A DNA stretch of 64,000 bases from Burkholderia pyrrocinia (GCF_022809715.1 NZ_CP094459.1:1364001-1428000); one strand, 5' to 3'. Positions 8,499-18,376 are shown, counted from the first letter of the stretch. The notes: generated from the letters alone by a model not told the origin. Numbers and translations are program-made.

Positions 8499-9200
8499 TC
8501 AGCGCGCGGGCAGGTAGCGTGACGGATCGATCGAGCGACCGCCGTAGCGCAACTCGAAATGCAGCGCGACGCGATCGCTGTCGCTGTTGCCCATCTCCGC
8601 GATCGACTGCCCCTGCGTGACCGACTGGCCTTCCTTCACCAGCAGCGCGCGGTTGTGCGCGTATGCGGTCAGGTAGTCGGCGTTGTGCTTCAGGATGATC
8701 AGGTTGCCGTAACCGCGCAGCCCGTTACCCGCATAGACCACGACGCCCGGCGCAGCCGCGATCACCGGCGTGCCCGGCGAGTTCGCGATGTCGATACCCT
8801 TGGATTTCGAGCCGTCGAACGTGCGGACCACATTGCCGGCCGCCGGCCAGACCAGCGAAATGCTCGTGGCCGGCTTGACGGCCGATTCGACCGGCGCGGA
8901 AGGCGCGGGGCGGGCGCGACCCGCGCTGCCGGTGCCGGTGGTCGACGGCGTCGATGCGGTGGTCGTGCCGGGCGGCGGCGCGACGCGCAGCACCTGGCCG
9001 ACTTCGATCGCATCGGGGTTCGTCATCTGGTTCCAGCGCACGATGTTCTGCACCGACGTGCGGTTGTCGCGCGCGATCTTGTAGAGCGTATCGCCGCGCT
9101 CGACGCGATAGAACCCGGGGCCGACAGGCGCGGAGCCGCACGCGACGAGCAGGGCGGCGCAGGCGGCTGCAAAGAGTCGCTTCGTTGTTGTTCCGAACAT
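8499..9200 (-). CDS. NlpD-like LysM/LytM lipoprotein
   Basis: A 233-aa outer-membrane lipoprotein. The signal peptide ends in the lipobox LVAC. A LysM peptidoglycan-binding domain follows (YRVERGDTLYKIARDN to VGQVLRV), then a Ser/Thr/Pro/Ala linker and a C-terminal M23 (LytM) domain. In the LytM part the zinc-binding positions are degenerate: the first HxxxD-type histidine is replaced (SKGIDIAN), and the usual HxH motif reads ALHFELR with only one histidine. This argues for a non-catalytic activator of murein amidases at division (NlpD/EnvC role) rather than an endopeptidase. The start at 9200 has GAGG upstream; the frame extends to 9227. Confidence 0.88.
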   Translation of the reverse strand: MFGTTTKRLFAAACAALLVACGSAPVGPGFYRVERGDTLYKIARDNRTSVQNIVRWNQMTNPDAIEVGQVLRVAPPPGTTTASTPSTTGTGSAGRARPAPSAPVESAVKPATSISLVWPAAGNVVRTFDGSKSKGIDIANSPGTPVIAAAPGVVVYAGNGLRGYGNLIILKHNADYLTAYAHNRALLVKEGQSVTQGQSIAEMGNSDSDRVALHFELRYGGRSIDPSRYLPAR

Positions 9201-9308
9201 TGAACCTCGCAAGACCCTGCCGCGCACGACGCGGCAGGCAACACAAAACGTCCGATTTTAACGGGTTCGACCCGCGCACCGCAGTTTGGGGCCTCGGTCG
9301 AGGTCATC

Positions 9309-9327
9309 GCGCGCCGTTTCGGCGCGC
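9309..9327 (-). terminator. Hairpin after the aldose epimerase gene
   Basis: An 8-bp perfect stem, GCGCGCCG/CGGCGCGC with a 3-nt loop, lies 7 bp beyond the epimerase stop. It has no T run, so its terminator activity is uncertain. Confidence 0.4.
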
Positions 9328-9333
9328 CCGTTG

Positions 9334-10245
9334 TCAGCCTGCGAGCGGGATCACGCGAATCCGCAGCGTGGCCGATTCGGTCGCGCCGGGCGCGAGCATG
9401 CGCAGCCCGAGGCCGTTGTGGATCGCATCCGGCAGGCCGAGCCACGGCTCGACGCAGTAGAAGTCCGAATCCGGCTTTTCGGTCCAGGTCGTGACCGCGT
9501 ACCACGGGATCGAGCCCGGCACGTCGAGCGCGATCTCGATCGTACGGCCGCGGCCCGGCATCACGATGCGAACCGGCGCGGACGGCTTACCGTCGAGGCA
9601 GTGGAAGCGATCGAGGATGTCCGGATCGTCGAGGCGGTAACGCGTTTCACCGGGTTCGAGCCGGCTGATCGAGCCGTCTGCGCGTTGCTGGCAGATGCGA
9701 GTCGGCGGCAGCTCGAGTGTCGTGTCGGCACGTTCGCCGTGCGGCAACGCGAAATAGAAGTGGTGGCCCGCGTAGTAGGGCAGCGGTGTATCGCCGCGAT
9801 TGGTCGTCGTGAGCGCGACTTCGAGCGTATGCGCGTCGGCCAGCCGGTAGGTCGTTTCGAACCGGAAATCGAACGGGTAGCTCGCGCGCAGCGCATCGTT
9901 CGCGTCGAGCGTCATCGACAAGGCGGCGCCGTCGGCCGACGGATGCGCGGCGAACGGCAGGTCGCGCGCGAAGCCGTGCATCGGCAGGTCGCGGACCACG
10001 CCGGCGGCGTCGCGCCAGCGGCCGAGTTCGCCGTCGACGCGGTGGCGGCCGAGGAACGGGAACAGCAGCGGATTGCCGCCTCGCACGCGCGCGAGGTTGC
10101 TCCAGTCGGCCGTTTCCGGCCAGAAGATGACTGGTTCGCCGTCGACGTGCCATGACAGCAGGCGGCCGCCGAATTGCGGGGCGACCCGGACGAGCGACGG
10201 GCCGGCGTGAAGTTCGTGAATGTCGTGTTGCTGGAAGATCGGCAT
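9334..10245 (-). CDS. Aldose 1-epimerase family protein
   Basis: A 303-aa galactose-mutarotase-like protein. The family signature residues are visible: FPFLGR, the histidine pair region DLPMHGFAR and YYAGHHFYFALP, and the glutamate in FYCVEPWLGLPDA expected to act as catalytic base. It should interconvert the alpha and beta anomers of a hexose or hexose-phosphate in the cytosol. The D-hexose-6-phosphate subgroup is possible. The start at 10245 (MPIFQQHD) is chosen because the upstream extension to 10353 is arginine/proline-rich and atypical. It is a single gene, divergent from the 28-codon ORF at 10417. Confidence 0.88.
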   Translation of the reverse strand: MPIFQQHDIHELHAGPSLVRVAPQFGGRLLSWHVDGEPVIFWPETADWSNLARVRGGNPLLFPFLGRHRVDGELGRWRDAAGVVRDLPMHGFARDLPFAAHPSADGAALSMTLDANDALRASYPFDFRFETTYRLADAHTLEVALTTTNRGDTPLPYYAGHHFYFALPHGERADTTLELPPTRICQQRADGSISRLEPGETRYRLDDPDILDRFHCLDGKPSAPVRIVMPGRGRTIEIALDVPGSIPWYAVTTWTEKPDSDFYCVEPWLGLPDAIHNGLGLRMLAPGATESATLRIRVIPLAG

Positions 10246-10416
10246 GGCGAATCGGGTTGGGCGGGTGGACGGGACACGGCGCGCTCCATTATCGGGCCGC
10301 GGCGGGTCGGGGAAAACCCTTCTCGGGAAATTGCGAGTTTTTAACACTGCCAACGGTCTGGATAATGCGTCTAAACCGGTGATGTTGCCGGGTCATGACA
10401 CTTCGTGGAGGGGGCC

Positions 10417-10503
10417 ATGGATCTGGCAATGGCAATGGGACTCGCACTGTTCGGCATGTTCACCGGCAGCACGGTATTATTTTTCTATCAGCTCGGCCGC
10501 TGA
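10417..10503 (+). CDS. 28-aa membrane peptide
   Basis: A very short frame, MDLAMAMGLALFGMFTGSTV to the end YQLGR: one hydrophobic helix with a polar tail. It is preceded by GGAGGGGG, one of the strongest ribosome sites in the window, and followed 25 bp later by a textbook intrinsic terminator. This arrangement suggests a genuine small monocistronic gene. No family is recognised. Confidence 0.5.
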   Translation: MDLAMAMGLALFGMFTGSTVLFFYQLGR

Positions 10504-10528
10504 CGGCAATTCCTGCCGAAGTCGAAAG

Positions 10529-10555
10529 GCCCGCCATGCAAATGGCGGGCTTTTT
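10529..10555 (+). terminator. Intrinsic terminator
   Basis: GCCCGCCAT and ATGGCGGGC form a perfect 9-bp stem with a GCAA tetraloop, directly followed by TTTTTG. It would end the 28-aa peptide transcript upstream of uppP. Confidence 0.9.
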
Positions 10556-10619
10556 GCTTTCTGTGCGCTTACAAATTGCAAGCGTTTGTGTGCATTGCCG
10601 CAATATCCGGCCAAATGCC

Positions 10620-10648
10620 TTGGCGCAGTAATCCTGGCTCGGCATAAT
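10620..10648 (+). promoter_or_regulatory. Sigma-70 promoter of uppP
   Basis: TTGGCG (10620-10625), a 17-bp spacer and CATAAT (10643-10648) lie about 77 bp upstream of the uppP start. They sit just after the preceding terminator. Confidence 0.6.
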
Positions 10649-10724
10649 CGGGGCGCGTTTTTTCGGACGCGCATTGCGTCGTCCGTCTTTCTTTCCGCTT
10701 AATCTCCACTAAAAGGACCGACGC

Positions 10725-11555
10725 GTGAGTCTCTGGTTTCTGGTATTCCTGAGCGTCCTGCAGGGCGTCACCGAACTCTTCCCCGTCAGCAGCCTTGGCC
10801 ATACGCTGCTCGTGCCGGCGCTGTTCGGCATGCATATCGACAAGCACGCGCCGCAACTGCTGCCGTTCCTCGTCGCGCTCCATCTCGGCACCGCACTGGC
10901 GCTGCTGTGGTACTTCCGCGCGCGCTGGGTCGCGCTGATCGGCGGTTTCTTCGCGCAGCTCGGCGGCCGCAAGAACGACGACGGGCACCTGATGTGGGCA
11001 CTGATCATCGGCACGATCCCGACCGGCATCGTCGGGCTGCTCCTCGAGAAGCGCATCGAACGCGTGTTTCACGACCTGCGGATCGTCGCGATCGCGCTGA
11101 TCGTGAACGGCGTGCTGCTGTGGCTCGGCGATCGCATCCAGCGCAGTCGCGCGCATCAGGCGCCCGAGAAGATGACGTTCAAGCAGGCGTTCTTCGTGGG
11201 TCTCGCGCAGATCGGCGCGCTGATTCCGGGCTTCTCGCGTAGCGGGCTGACGATGATCGCCGGCAATGCCGCCGGGTTGACGGCCGAGAAGGCGGCGGAG
11301 TTCTCGTTCCTGCTCGGCACGCCGATCATCTTCGCGGCGGGCGTGCTCGAACTGCCGAAGCTGTTCCATGCGCGCGACCAGCTCGCCGATGCGCTGCTCG
11401 GCGGCGTGCTGACGGCGATCGCCGCGTACCTGAGCGTGCGGTTCCTGATGCGCTATTTCGAAGGGCGCGGCCGGCTCGCGTCGTTCGGCGTGTATTGCGT
11501 GATCGCCGGCGTGTTCTGTCTCGGCTGGTTCATGCTGCATCCGCAGCCGGTTTGA
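10725..11555 (+). CDS. uppP: Undecaprenyl-diphosphatase UppP (BacA)
   Basis: A 276-aa polytopic inner-membrane enzyme that dephosphorylates undecaprenyl diphosphate to recycle the lipid carrier for peptidoglycan and polysaccharide synthesis. Loss or overexpression alters bacitracin sensitivity. Both signature motifs are present: the acidic/serine segment [14 protein letters not shown] at residues 14-27 and the PGFSRSG motif near residue 168. About eight hydrophobic helices are visible, and the length matches the family. AAAAGGA precedes the start. It has its own promoter and a terminator just before tRNA-Arg. Confidence 0.97.
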   Translation: MSLWFLVFLSVLQGVTELFPVSSLGHTLLVPALFGMHIDKHAPQLLPFLVALHLGTALALLWYFRARWVALIGGFFAQLGGRKNDDGHLMWALIIGTIPTGIVGLLLEKRIERVFHDLRIVAIALIVNGVLLWLGDRIQRSRAHQAPEKMTFKQAFFVGLAQIGALIPGFSRSGLTMIAGNAAGLTAEKAAEFSFLLGTPIIFAAGVLELPKLFHARDQLADALLGGVLTAIAAYLSVRFLMRYFEGRGRLASFGVYCVIAGVFCLGWFMLHPQPV

Positions 11556-11606
11556 TGCCGCGATGGCCGGTCTCGCGTGATGTGACGCGATGATCGGGTA
11601 TAATTT

Positions 11607-11637
11607 CGGGCTCGGTTCATGCCGGGCCCGTTTTGTT
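11607..11637 (+). terminator. Intrinsic terminator of uppP
   Basis: A 9-bp stem, CGGGCTCGG/CCGGGCCCG (one G-T pair) with a TTCATG loop, is followed by TTTTGTTT. It lies 51 bp after uppP. A consensus-like TATAAT (11599-11604) lies immediately before it, but its -35 match is poor. Confidence 0.8.
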
Positions 11638-11738
11638 TCGGGGCGTTGAGTTGGGTGGTGCTGTTGCCGCTGTCGTTGCCGTTACTCAAAACCCCGCGCC
11701 AAATGCGGTCCGCGTCAGGCCGTGTCTTTTCTCCTCGA

Positions 11739-11815
11739 CCGCCCTTAGCTCAGTTGGATAGAGCAACGGCCTTCTAAGCCGTAGGTCACACGTTCGAATC
11801 GTGTAGGGCGGGCCA
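11739..11815 (+). tRNA. tRNA-Arg (anticodon TCT)
   Basis: A 77-nt cloverleaf. Acceptor CCGCCCT pairs with AGGGCGG, then discriminator G and an encoded CCA. The D arm is GCTC-AGTTGGATA-GAGC. The anticodon stem ACGGC/GCCGT holds the loop CTTCTAA with anticodon TCT. The T arm is ACACG-TTCGAAT-CGTGT. It decodes the AGA/AGG arginine codons, which are rare in this G+C-rich genome. Confidence 0.97.
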
Positions 11816-11865
11816 GTCAGATCCCTTGAAGACCTTCGCAGGCCCACCCCGGTTTACACACCCCA

Positions 11866-13683
11866 TCACTCCACCGTCACCGATTTCGCCAGGTTCCTCG
11901 GCTTGTCGATATCCGCACCGCGCAAGCACGCCGCGTGATACGCAAGCAACTGCAACGGCACCACATGCAGGATCGGCGACAACAGCCCGTAATAATCCGG
12001 CATCCTCAACACTGACACCCCCTCGCTATTATCGATCCGCGTATCGGCATCGGCGAACACATAAAGCTGCCCGCCGCGCGCTCTCACTTCCTGCATGTTC
12101 GACTTCAGCTTCTCGAGCAGCGCATCGTTCGGCGCGATCGTCGCGACGGGCATGGTATGGGTCACGAGTGCCAGCGGCCCGTGCTTCAGCTCGCCCGCTG
12201 GATATGCTTCCGCGTGGATATAAGAAATCTCCTTCAGCTTCAGCGCGCCTTCGAGCGCGATCGGGTAATGCAGCCCGCGCCCGAGAAACAGCGCATTCTC
12301 GTGCTGCGCAAATTCCGCCGCCCAGCGCTCGATCTGCGGCTCCAGCCCGAGTACGTCGTCGAGCGCGTCGGGCAGCCGCCGCAGCTGCATCGTATAGCGC
12401 GCGAGCTGCGCGTCGTCGACATAACCTCGCAGCCGCCCGAGCGTCACGGCGAGGATGAACAGCGCGACGAGCTGCGTCGTGAACGCCTTGGTCGACGCGA
12501 CGCCGATTTCCGGGCCGGCCCGCGTCAGGAACCGCAGGCCGGTCTGACGCATCATCGCGCTGGTCGGCACGTTGCAGATCGCCAGCGTGTCGATATGGCC
12601 GAGCGCCTGCGCGTACTTGAGCGCGGCGAGCGTATCGGCGGTCTCGCCGGATTGCGACACGCTCACAACCAACGTGTTCGGCGTGGCGAGCGCGTCGCTG
12701 TAACGGTATTCGCTTGCGATTTCGACCTGCGCGGGCACGCGCGCGATCGTTTCGAGCCAGCGGCGCGCGGTCAGGCCGGAATAGTGACTCGTGCCGCACG
12801 CGAGAATCAGCACGTTGTCGATCTGCCCGAACGCCCGCGCGGCGTCAGGGCCGAATACGGCCGGATCGAACAGGCCCGCATCCGGGATGGTCGCGGCCAC
12901 CGCCTGCGGCTGTTCGAAAATCTCCTTCTGCATGAAATGCCGGTATGACCCGAGTTCGACCACGCCTTGCACGGAGGAGACGGTCTGTATCGCGCGCTCG
13001 ACCGGCGCGCCGCTGCGATCGAGCACGCGCACGCCGCCTGCCGTCAACTCGACGACGTCGCCTTCCTCGAGAAAGATAAAGCGGTCGGTGATGCCGGCGA
13101 GCGCGAGCGCGTCGGATGCGAGAAAGCATTCGCCGTCCTTCACGCCGACGACGAGCGGGGAGCCGGCCCGCGCGCCGATCAGCCGCTGCGGCTCGTGTTT
13201 GCTGAACACGGCAATCGCATAGGCGCCGTGAAGCTGCGACGTCGCATCGCGCACGGCGGCGAGCAGGTCGCCGCGATATTTACTGTGGATCAGGTGAGCG
13301 ACGACCTCGGTGTCGGTCTGGCCGTCGAACTCGTAGTGCTCGTCTGAAAGTTGCTTGCGCAACGTTTCGTGGTTCTCGATGATGCCGTTGTGCACGAGCG
13401 CGATTTCGTCACGCGAGAAGATCGGATGCGCGTTGCAGGTTGCCGGTGCGCCATGCGTTGCCCAGCGGGTGTGCGCGATACCGGTGCTGCCGGTCAGGCC
13501 GGTGCTGCGCACGTGTGCGTCGAGATCGGCGACGCGCGACACGCTGCGTTCGCGGCGCGCCTGGCCGTCGACGACCGTTGCGACGCCGCATGAATCGTAG
13601 CCGCGATATTCGAGGCGACGCAAACCTTCAATCAGAATCGGGACGATGTCCCGTTGCGCGACCGCGCCGACGATGCCACACAT
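11866..13683 (-). CDS. glmS: Glutamine-fructose-6-phosphate aminotransferase GlmS
   Basis: Makes glucosamine-6-phosphate from fructose-6-phosphate and glutamine, the entry step to UDP-GlcNAc. The 605 aa begin with the processed MCGIVGAV, so Cys2 is the N-terminal nucleophile of the glutaminase domain (about 1-235; [16 protein letters not shown]). Two SIS sugar-isomerase domains follow ([17 protein letters not shown]). The C-terminus [13 protein letters not shown] is the typical decapeptide tail. The start at 13683 is fixed by this requirement. It follows the secreted-protein gene at 13733 by 49 bp, so the two are probably co-transcribed. With wecB nearby, it may be a polysaccharide-linked copy rather than the only glmS in the genome. 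Confidence 0.96.
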   Translation of the reverse strand: MCGIVGAVAQRDIVPILIEGLRRLEYRGYDSCGVATVVDGQARRERSVSRVADLDAHVRSTGLTGSTGIAHTRWATHGAPATCNAHPIFSRDEIALVHNGIIENHETLRKQLSDEHYEFDGQTDTEVVAHLIHSKYRGDLLAAVRDATSQLHGAYAIAVFSKHEPQRLIGARAGSPLVVGVKDGECFLASDALALAGITDRFIFLEEGDVVELTAGGVRVLDRSGAPVERAIQTVSSVQGVVELGSYRHFMQKEIFEQPQAVAATIPDAGLFDPAVFGPDAARAFGQIDNVLILACGTSHYSGLTARRWLETIARVPAQVEIASEYRYSDALATPNTLVVSVSQSGETADTLAALKYAQALGHIDTLAICNVPTSAMMRQTGLRFLTRAGPEIGVASTKAFTTQLVALFILAVTLGRLRGYVDDAQLARYTMQLRRLPDALDDVLGLEPQIERWAAEFAQHENALFLGRGLHYPIALEGALKLKEISYIHAEAYPAGELKHGPLALVTHTMPVATIAPNDALLEKLKSNMQEVRARGGQLYVFADADTRIDNSEGVSVLRMPDYYGLLSPILHVVPLQLLAYHAACLRGADIDKPRNLAKSVTVE

Positions 13684-13732
13684 CACACGTCTCCTTCCAT
13701 TTTGATCATCATGGACCGTGCGCACCCTTGCA

Positions 13733-14827
13733 TCAGCGCGACGCGGTTGCCGTTGGCGTTGCCGTCGCCGTCGTGAATCCGCATTGAGCGGGTGTGACGG
13801 GCTCGGCCGTCCTGCTTTCGAATGCCAGATATAGCGACTCCTCCAGTACGTTCCAGTGTGCGCCGTGGCGGTACGGGCCGGATCGCGTATGCCAGCAGGC
13901 GACCGTGCTCCGGTCGTTCATCTTGTACGCGACCAGCGCGATCAAGCCCCATGGATAATCGGTGCCGGCGAGTTGCTGCCACGTCCTGCCGTACTTCTTC
14001 ATCCATTGCGCGTAGATCATCTCGCTAGATTGTTCGGGAACCTGAATATCTGAAAGGAGCGGGAAGATCTGTGCGACTTTCGCCGGATAAAAGCTCGTAC
14101 CGCCGATTCGCTGCGTGCTTGCGCGAAAACCGGATTGAGTGCCGAGCCAGAACACCTTCAGGATCGCCGACGCGAGCTGGTCGGCGCGCTGGCTCCACGG
14201 GCCCGCGTGCATGTAGTCGGCGCGCCGGACGTAGTACGCCGCGAGCGCCCGGAACGCGCTGTGTACCTCGACGTTGTCCATCAGCAGCGCGACGTGCAGC
14301 GACGACGAGATCTGATAGACGCCGGCAGGCTTGTCGAGCAGGGTGTCCAGATGCGCGCCTGCGCGGCTCAGGCTGAGTGCCCATGCGGCAGGCATGCCGT
14401 CGGGCGGTGCGAAACGGGCGAGCAGTTCGATCCAGGTCGCCATCATCGCGTCGTCGGCATCCGCTTCGGCGCATGGGCTGTACTGGCCGTTCTTCACACA
14501 GTAGCGATCGAAGCCGCCGTCCAGACGCTGGCGCGGCAACAGCCAGGCGATCCATGCGAGTGCGGCCTGATGCGCGTCGAGTCGCGCATCGGAGGCGGCG
14601 AGCAGCGCCTTCGCCGCGAAATAAGGATCGATGCCGGCACCGTTCAGGCGCACGGTGATCGCTCCGTCGGGGCGCTGGTACAGCCCGTTGAGCAGGAGTT
14701 CGGCGGCGTTCGCGTGCAGCGCGAAGCCGCACGCGGCGACACAGCAGGCGACGCGCCACAGGCGGCGCAGCCGGGCGGCAGCTGCCACGCATGCGCGTAC
14801 AGCCGGGAAAAGCGCGGGCCGGTTCAT
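13733..14827 (-). CDS. Hypothetical secreted protein upstream of glmS
   Basis: A 364-aa protein with a long basic signal sequence and a cleavage site after ALHANA. The mature part is largely alpha-helical with many Trp and Tyr residues ([44 protein letters not shown]). It has four cysteines and ends in a Thr/Ala/Pro-rich tail. The helical repeats recall alpha/alpha-toroid glycoside-processing proteins, but I do not recognise catalytic residues and make no functional call. The start at 14827 is chosen because AGGAG lies upstream and the signal peptide begins there; the frame extends to 15229. Co-transcription with glmS hints at a role in amino-sugar polysaccharide export or modification. Confidence 0.65.
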   Translation of the reverse strand: MNRPALFPAVRACVAAAARLRRLWRVACCVAACGFALHANAAELLLNGLYQRPDGAITVRLNGAGIDPYFAAKALLAASDARLDAHQAALAWIAWLLPRQRLDGGFDRYCVKNGQYSPCAEADADDAMMATWIELLARFAPPDGMPAAWALSLSRAGAHLDTLLDKPAGVYQISSSLHVALLMDNVEVHSAFRALAAYYVRRADYMHAGPWSQRADQLASAILKVFWLGTQSGFRASTQRIGGTSFYPAKVAQIFPLLSDIQVPEQSSEMIYAQWMKKYGRTWQQLAGTDYPWGLIALVAYKMNDRSTVACWHTRSGPYRHGAHWNVLEESLYLAFESRTAEPVTPAQCGFTTATATPTATASR

Positions 14828-16141
14828 GATCGGGGGCTCCTGCGCGGTGGTCCTTCGCAATCGTCGCCGGGTGCGGCGTTGGCCGCGTCGCGCCTGGCGA
14901 GCGTGTCGACGTTGTGGCTCAGTACACCCTGGTGCTGGTGAACGTGAGGCTGGTGCCGCTATTCGCGGTCGGGAGCCGGTTCGTCGCATGAGCGCTTGAG
15001 GCGGCCCGCGGATCGCGCGGATGTCGACGGGAAACGACGGCACGTTCGTCGCGCAGGGGCGGCTGTCGTTCGCCCCGGGCGGACGCGTCGCGTCGCCTCC
15101 CGGCTTCGGTGCTTCGGCGCCTCCGTCTGTCCGCTGTCGTGCGAGTACTTCGGGACACACCTGTCCGGTATTAAGCAAGGCGTGAGCCATCGGCCGCGAT
15201 GCACCGCGCAGCAAGGGGCGGGAGGGCAAGCTGCGAATGCGGACCGGGCGTCGGCGGCGGGTTTTGATTCACCGACGAATCAGCTTGTGCGCAAGCGGTG
15301 CGACCGCTCGCGGTCGACGTTGCGGCCTGCGCGCGTCATGCGGCGTGCGATTCGTCTGCCGAACCGGTGCCGCCTTGCCGGATGCGGCTTTGCGCGGTCG
15401 GCGCATCATGCGCCATTCGCTGCGTATGCATGGGCCGGGAAGCAGGGGCACTGCCCGCTGCCGCGAGCGCCGGATGGACCGGATTCAGATGCACCCGCCG
15501 GTTCCGGATTTGCGTTACACATTCGCAACATTTCCCTCCCGCCGACTCAGGCGGCGCGAACGACGCTGCATGTCGGGAAATCCTCCGTTCATGACCGTGG
15601 CCGAGCGGTGGATTGCTCGCCGCGCACTGCACAGACAAAGGTTGCGAATCGAGGCAACGCAAAGCGTTTCGAAGGATGCGTGAGGCCCCGGGGCGCAATG
15701 GGCGCTCGACATGAATTCGTTATTTAGCGGACGACGTCGCCGGATGGATCGTGCGACCGACCGGGTGTTTACCCATGCCGCGCTCGCCGGGCGATGCGAC
15801 GCTCGTAGCAATTGTGAAACATTCCGCACGTGCGGCATGTGCGCCGCGTGCGCCGAGCGAACCGGACCAGGCCGCAGGGCGGTTGGTTTGAATATTGCTG
15901 TAGTGGTAGTGACGTGACGCACGGCCCAGCGAGGAACGACTCATGACGTGACCGATCAAGTGCAACGGGACGCCGGTAGTACGACGATTCGCGTGGCGGA
16001 GACCGCGCGGACAGGACGGCGCGCTCGCCCCGCGACATCGCTACGCGTTGATCGCGTGCGAGTCCGGGAGGCGCCGCCTGAATACATGCTTCGCGCCACG
16101 AGCAGGGTCATTCGGCGCGAAGCGGCTAAACGAGGATAACG
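14828..16141. other. 1.3-kb region without a convincing gene
   Basis: It lies between the divergent glmS unit and wecB. All reading frames here are Arg/Cys/Pro-rich and lack family resemblance or good ribosome sites. A short plus-strand stretch at 14887-14991 translates to VAPGERVDVV followed by hydrophobic residues and a stop, which resembles a gene remnant. Otherwise I see only GC-rich sequence with a few more AT-rich patches (about 15515-15545 and 15880-15910). These could be promoters or a long leader for wecB. Confidence 0.5.
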
Positions 16142-17359
16142 ATGAAAAAGATCTTGCTTGTGTTCGGGACTCGGCCGGAGGCCATCAAGATGGCGCCGCT
16201 GGTGCGCGCGCTGAAGGCGCAAACGGATGTCGACGTCAAGGTATGCGTGACCGCGCAGCATCGGGAAATGCTCGATCAGGTGCTGACGTTGTTCGACATC
16301 AAGCCCGACTACGATCTCGACCTGATGCGTCAAAGTCAGACGCTGACCGACGTGACGACCGGTATTCTTCAGGCGATCGGCGTGGTCTTCGACGAATTGC
16401 GCCCGGATGTCGTGCTGGTGCACGGCGATACGACGACCACACTCGCGGTCAGTCTCGCGGCGTTCTACCGCTACCTGCCGGTCGGGCACGTGGAGGCCGG
16501 TTTGCGCAGCGGGGACATCTGGTCGCCGTGGCCGGAGGAACTGAATCGCCGTGTGACCGACGCGGTATCGTCGTGGCATTTCGCGCCGACCGGGAAGGCA
16601 CGCGACAACCTGCTCAGCGAGGGCGTGCCGGGGGGCGCGGTCGTGCTGACCGGCAACACCGTGATCGATGCGCTGCACGAGGTCAAGCGCATGCTGGACC
16701 ACAACGCGGAGCTGACGGAAAAGGTTGCCGCGAGTTTTCCGTTCCTCGAACCGTCGCGTCGTGTCGTGCTGATCACCGGCCATCGCCGCGAGAGCTTCGG
16801 CGAGCCGTTCCGGCATTTCTGCGAGGCGTTGTGCACGCTCGCGAACCGCTATCGCGATGCGCAGTTCGTCTATCCGCTGCATATGAACCCGAACGTGCGG
16901 GAGCCGGCGCGCGCGCTGCTCGGCGGCGTGCCGAACATTTACCTGATCGAGCCGCAGGAATATCTGTCGTTCGTATTCCTGATGTCACGCGCGCATTTCA
17001 TCATCACCGATTCGGGCGGGATTCAGGAGGAAGGGCCGGCGCTGGGCAAGCCGGTGCTTGTCACGCGCGACACGACCGAGCGGCCCGAAGCGATCCAGGC
17101 CGGCACCGCGCGGCTCGTCGGCACCAATCAGGAGCGGATCGTCTGGGAGGCGTCGCGGTTGTTCGACAACGAGAGAGCATACGAGGAAATGTCGCGTGCG
17201 AGCAATCCGTATGGCGACGGGCATGCGAGCGAGCGGATCGTTCACGCGCTGATGCGTACGCCGGGGGCGACCGCGAAGACGACGAGTTTTTCGATGGGTG
17301 CCGCGGAAATGCCGTATAACGCGCTTACGCTGGGGTTACAGGCGTTGAGGTCGCGATGA
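16142..17359 (+). CDS. wecB: UDP-N-acetylglucosamine 2-epimerase (non-hydrolysing)
   Basis: Interconverts UDP-GlcNAc and UDP-ManNAc, supplying ManNAc or ManNAcA units for surface polysaccharides. The 405-aa GT-B-fold protein starts with [19 protein letters not shown]. It also contains the motifs [43 protein letters not shown] and [18 protein letters not shown], all characteristic of WecB. The family is usually about 375 aa; the extra residues are at the C-terminus (after about 375) and look unstructured. AGGATAACG precedes the ATG. No other glycosyltransferase or export gene is within the window on this side. A hairpin follows. Confidence 0.95.
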   Translation: MKKILLVFGTRPEAIKMAPLVRALKAQTDVDVKVCVTAQHREMLDQVLTLFDIKPDYDLDLMRQSQTLTDVTTGILQAIGVVFDELRPDVVLVHGDTTTTLAVSLAAFYRYLPVGHVEAGLRSGDIWSPWPEELNRRVTDAVSSWHFAPTGKARDNLLSEGVPGGAVVLTGNTVIDALHEVKRMLDHNAELTEKVAASFPFLEPSRRVVLITGHRRESFGEPFRHFCEALCTLANRYRDAQFVYPLHMNPNVREPARALLGGVPNIYLIEPQEYLSFVFLMSRAHFIITDSGGIQEEGPALGKPVLVTRDTTERPEAIQAGTARLVGTNQERIVWEASRLFDNERAYEEMSRASNPYGDGHASERIVHALMRTPGATAKTTSFSMGAAEMPYNALTLGLQALRSR

Positions 17360-17914
17360 ACGTGATCGGGCGGTAGAGTCCGAACCGTTCGATGCGGTCG
17401 TGCGAAGGTCCGGTCCGGCCGGGAGGCCGGCCGGACCTTTGCATTTGCGCGATTTCGCGATCGACAATTTCCTGTTTCTCGGCCTGTTGATCGCGCTGGG
17501 CGGCGTGCGAGAACGAGAAAGAAACGCCTTCCGCCGCGCATCGCGACGCTGATACACAAGTAACCTGCGACGTCACCGACAGGCATGACCCGTCGCAACA
17601 TTCCTTTCCCGTCTGAACTTCCTTTCCCGATTGCCTAAAACTCTCGAATCGCCTCGATCCGACGGCAAATTCGAAATGGTTCGATAATGCGATCGGCGAT
17701 CCATGCGGACGAGCGGTTGACCGGGATGTCATCGAAAGGTTGCGAAGGCAACCGGACGACAGCCTCGTTTGCGGCATCGGCCCGATCGTGTCTGCAGGCG
17801 ACACGATCCACGAAACGGCGCCACGCCTGCCTGGTTGTTCGGAATGTGCGCCGCGCCGTTCGAATCCCCACTCGATGCCTGTCCGACGCGGGCGTCGCAA
17901 CCAGGAGGTGAACG
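17360..17914. other. Intergenic region between wecB and iorA
   Basis: This holds the wecB terminator hairpin at 17405-17440. Beyond that I see no credible gene: the short frames on both strands lack ribosome sites and family features. The final 100 bp probably contain the iorAB promoter, but no clear boxes stand out. Confidence 0.5.
17405..17440 (+). terminator. Hairpin terminator of wecB
   Basis: AAGGTCCGG-T-CCGGCC pairs with GGCCGGCCGGACCTT: 15 bp with a single bulged T and a short loop, followed by TTTGCATTT. It lies 45 bp after wecB. Confidence 0.75.
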
Positions 17915-18376
17915 ATGATCACGCTGACCGTCAACGGTAGCGAACAGCATTTCGACGGCAATCCCGACATGCCGTTGCTCTGGTACCTGCGCGATGTCCT
18001 CGGCGAAACCGGCACCAAGTTCGGCTGCGGCATGGCGCTGTGCGGCGCGTGCACCGTGCATCTCGACGGCGTCGCGATCCGTTCGTGCATCACGCCCGTC
18101 GCGGCCGCTTCCGGCAAGCGCGTGACGACGATCGAGGGACTGTCGACGGACCTGACGCATCCGCTGCAGCAGGCATGGCAGGAACTGAACGTCGCGCAAT
18201 GCGGCTACTGCCAGTCCGGGCAGATCATGCAGGCCGCGTCGCTGCTGAAGACGAATCCGCACCCGAGCGACGCCGACATCGACGATGCGATGTCCGGCAA
18301 CATCTGCCGCTGCGGCACCTATACGCGCATCCGCGCGGCAATCCGGCTGGCCGTGCGCCGCGGAGGTGCCGCATGA
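17915..18376 (+). CDS. iorA: Isoquinoline 1-oxidoreductase-type small subunit, 2x[2Fe-2S]
   Basis: A 153-aa iron-sulfur subunit of the xanthine-oxidase family. The plant-type [2Fe-2S] site is formed by CGMALCGAC plus a later Cys near residue 60. The second cluster domain has [10 protein letters not shown] and [10 protein letters not shown]. It passes electrons from the molybdenum subunit encoded immediately downstream. AGGAGG lies 6 bp before the ATG, an excellent ribosome site. The stop overlaps the iorB start (ATGA), so translation is coupled. Related two-subunit enzymes oxidise N-heteroaromatics or aldehydes; the true substrate is unknown. Confidence 0.92.
   Translation: MITLTVNGSEQHFDGNPDMPLLWYLRDVLGETGTKFGCGMALCGACTVHLDGVAIRSCITPVAAASGKRVTTIEGLSTDLTHPLQQAWQELNVAQCGYCQSGQIMQAASLLKTNPHPSDADIDDAMSGNICRCGTYTRIRAAIRLAVRRGGAA

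Noticed and set aside
11599..11604. TATAAT as the tRNA-Arg promoter
   Set aside because: The start point would lie inside the uppP terminator hairpin and no -35 box is at the right distance. The tRNA begins 135 bp further on.
13684..13732. Possible glmS ribozyme upstream of glmS
   Set aside because: The gap between the upstream gene and glmS is only 49 bp, too short for the ribozyme, which is also a Gram-positive feature.
15711..15917. 68-codon ORF in the long intergenic region
   Set aside because: Cys/Arg-rich translation without a ribosome site; several overlapping frames on both strands look equally random.
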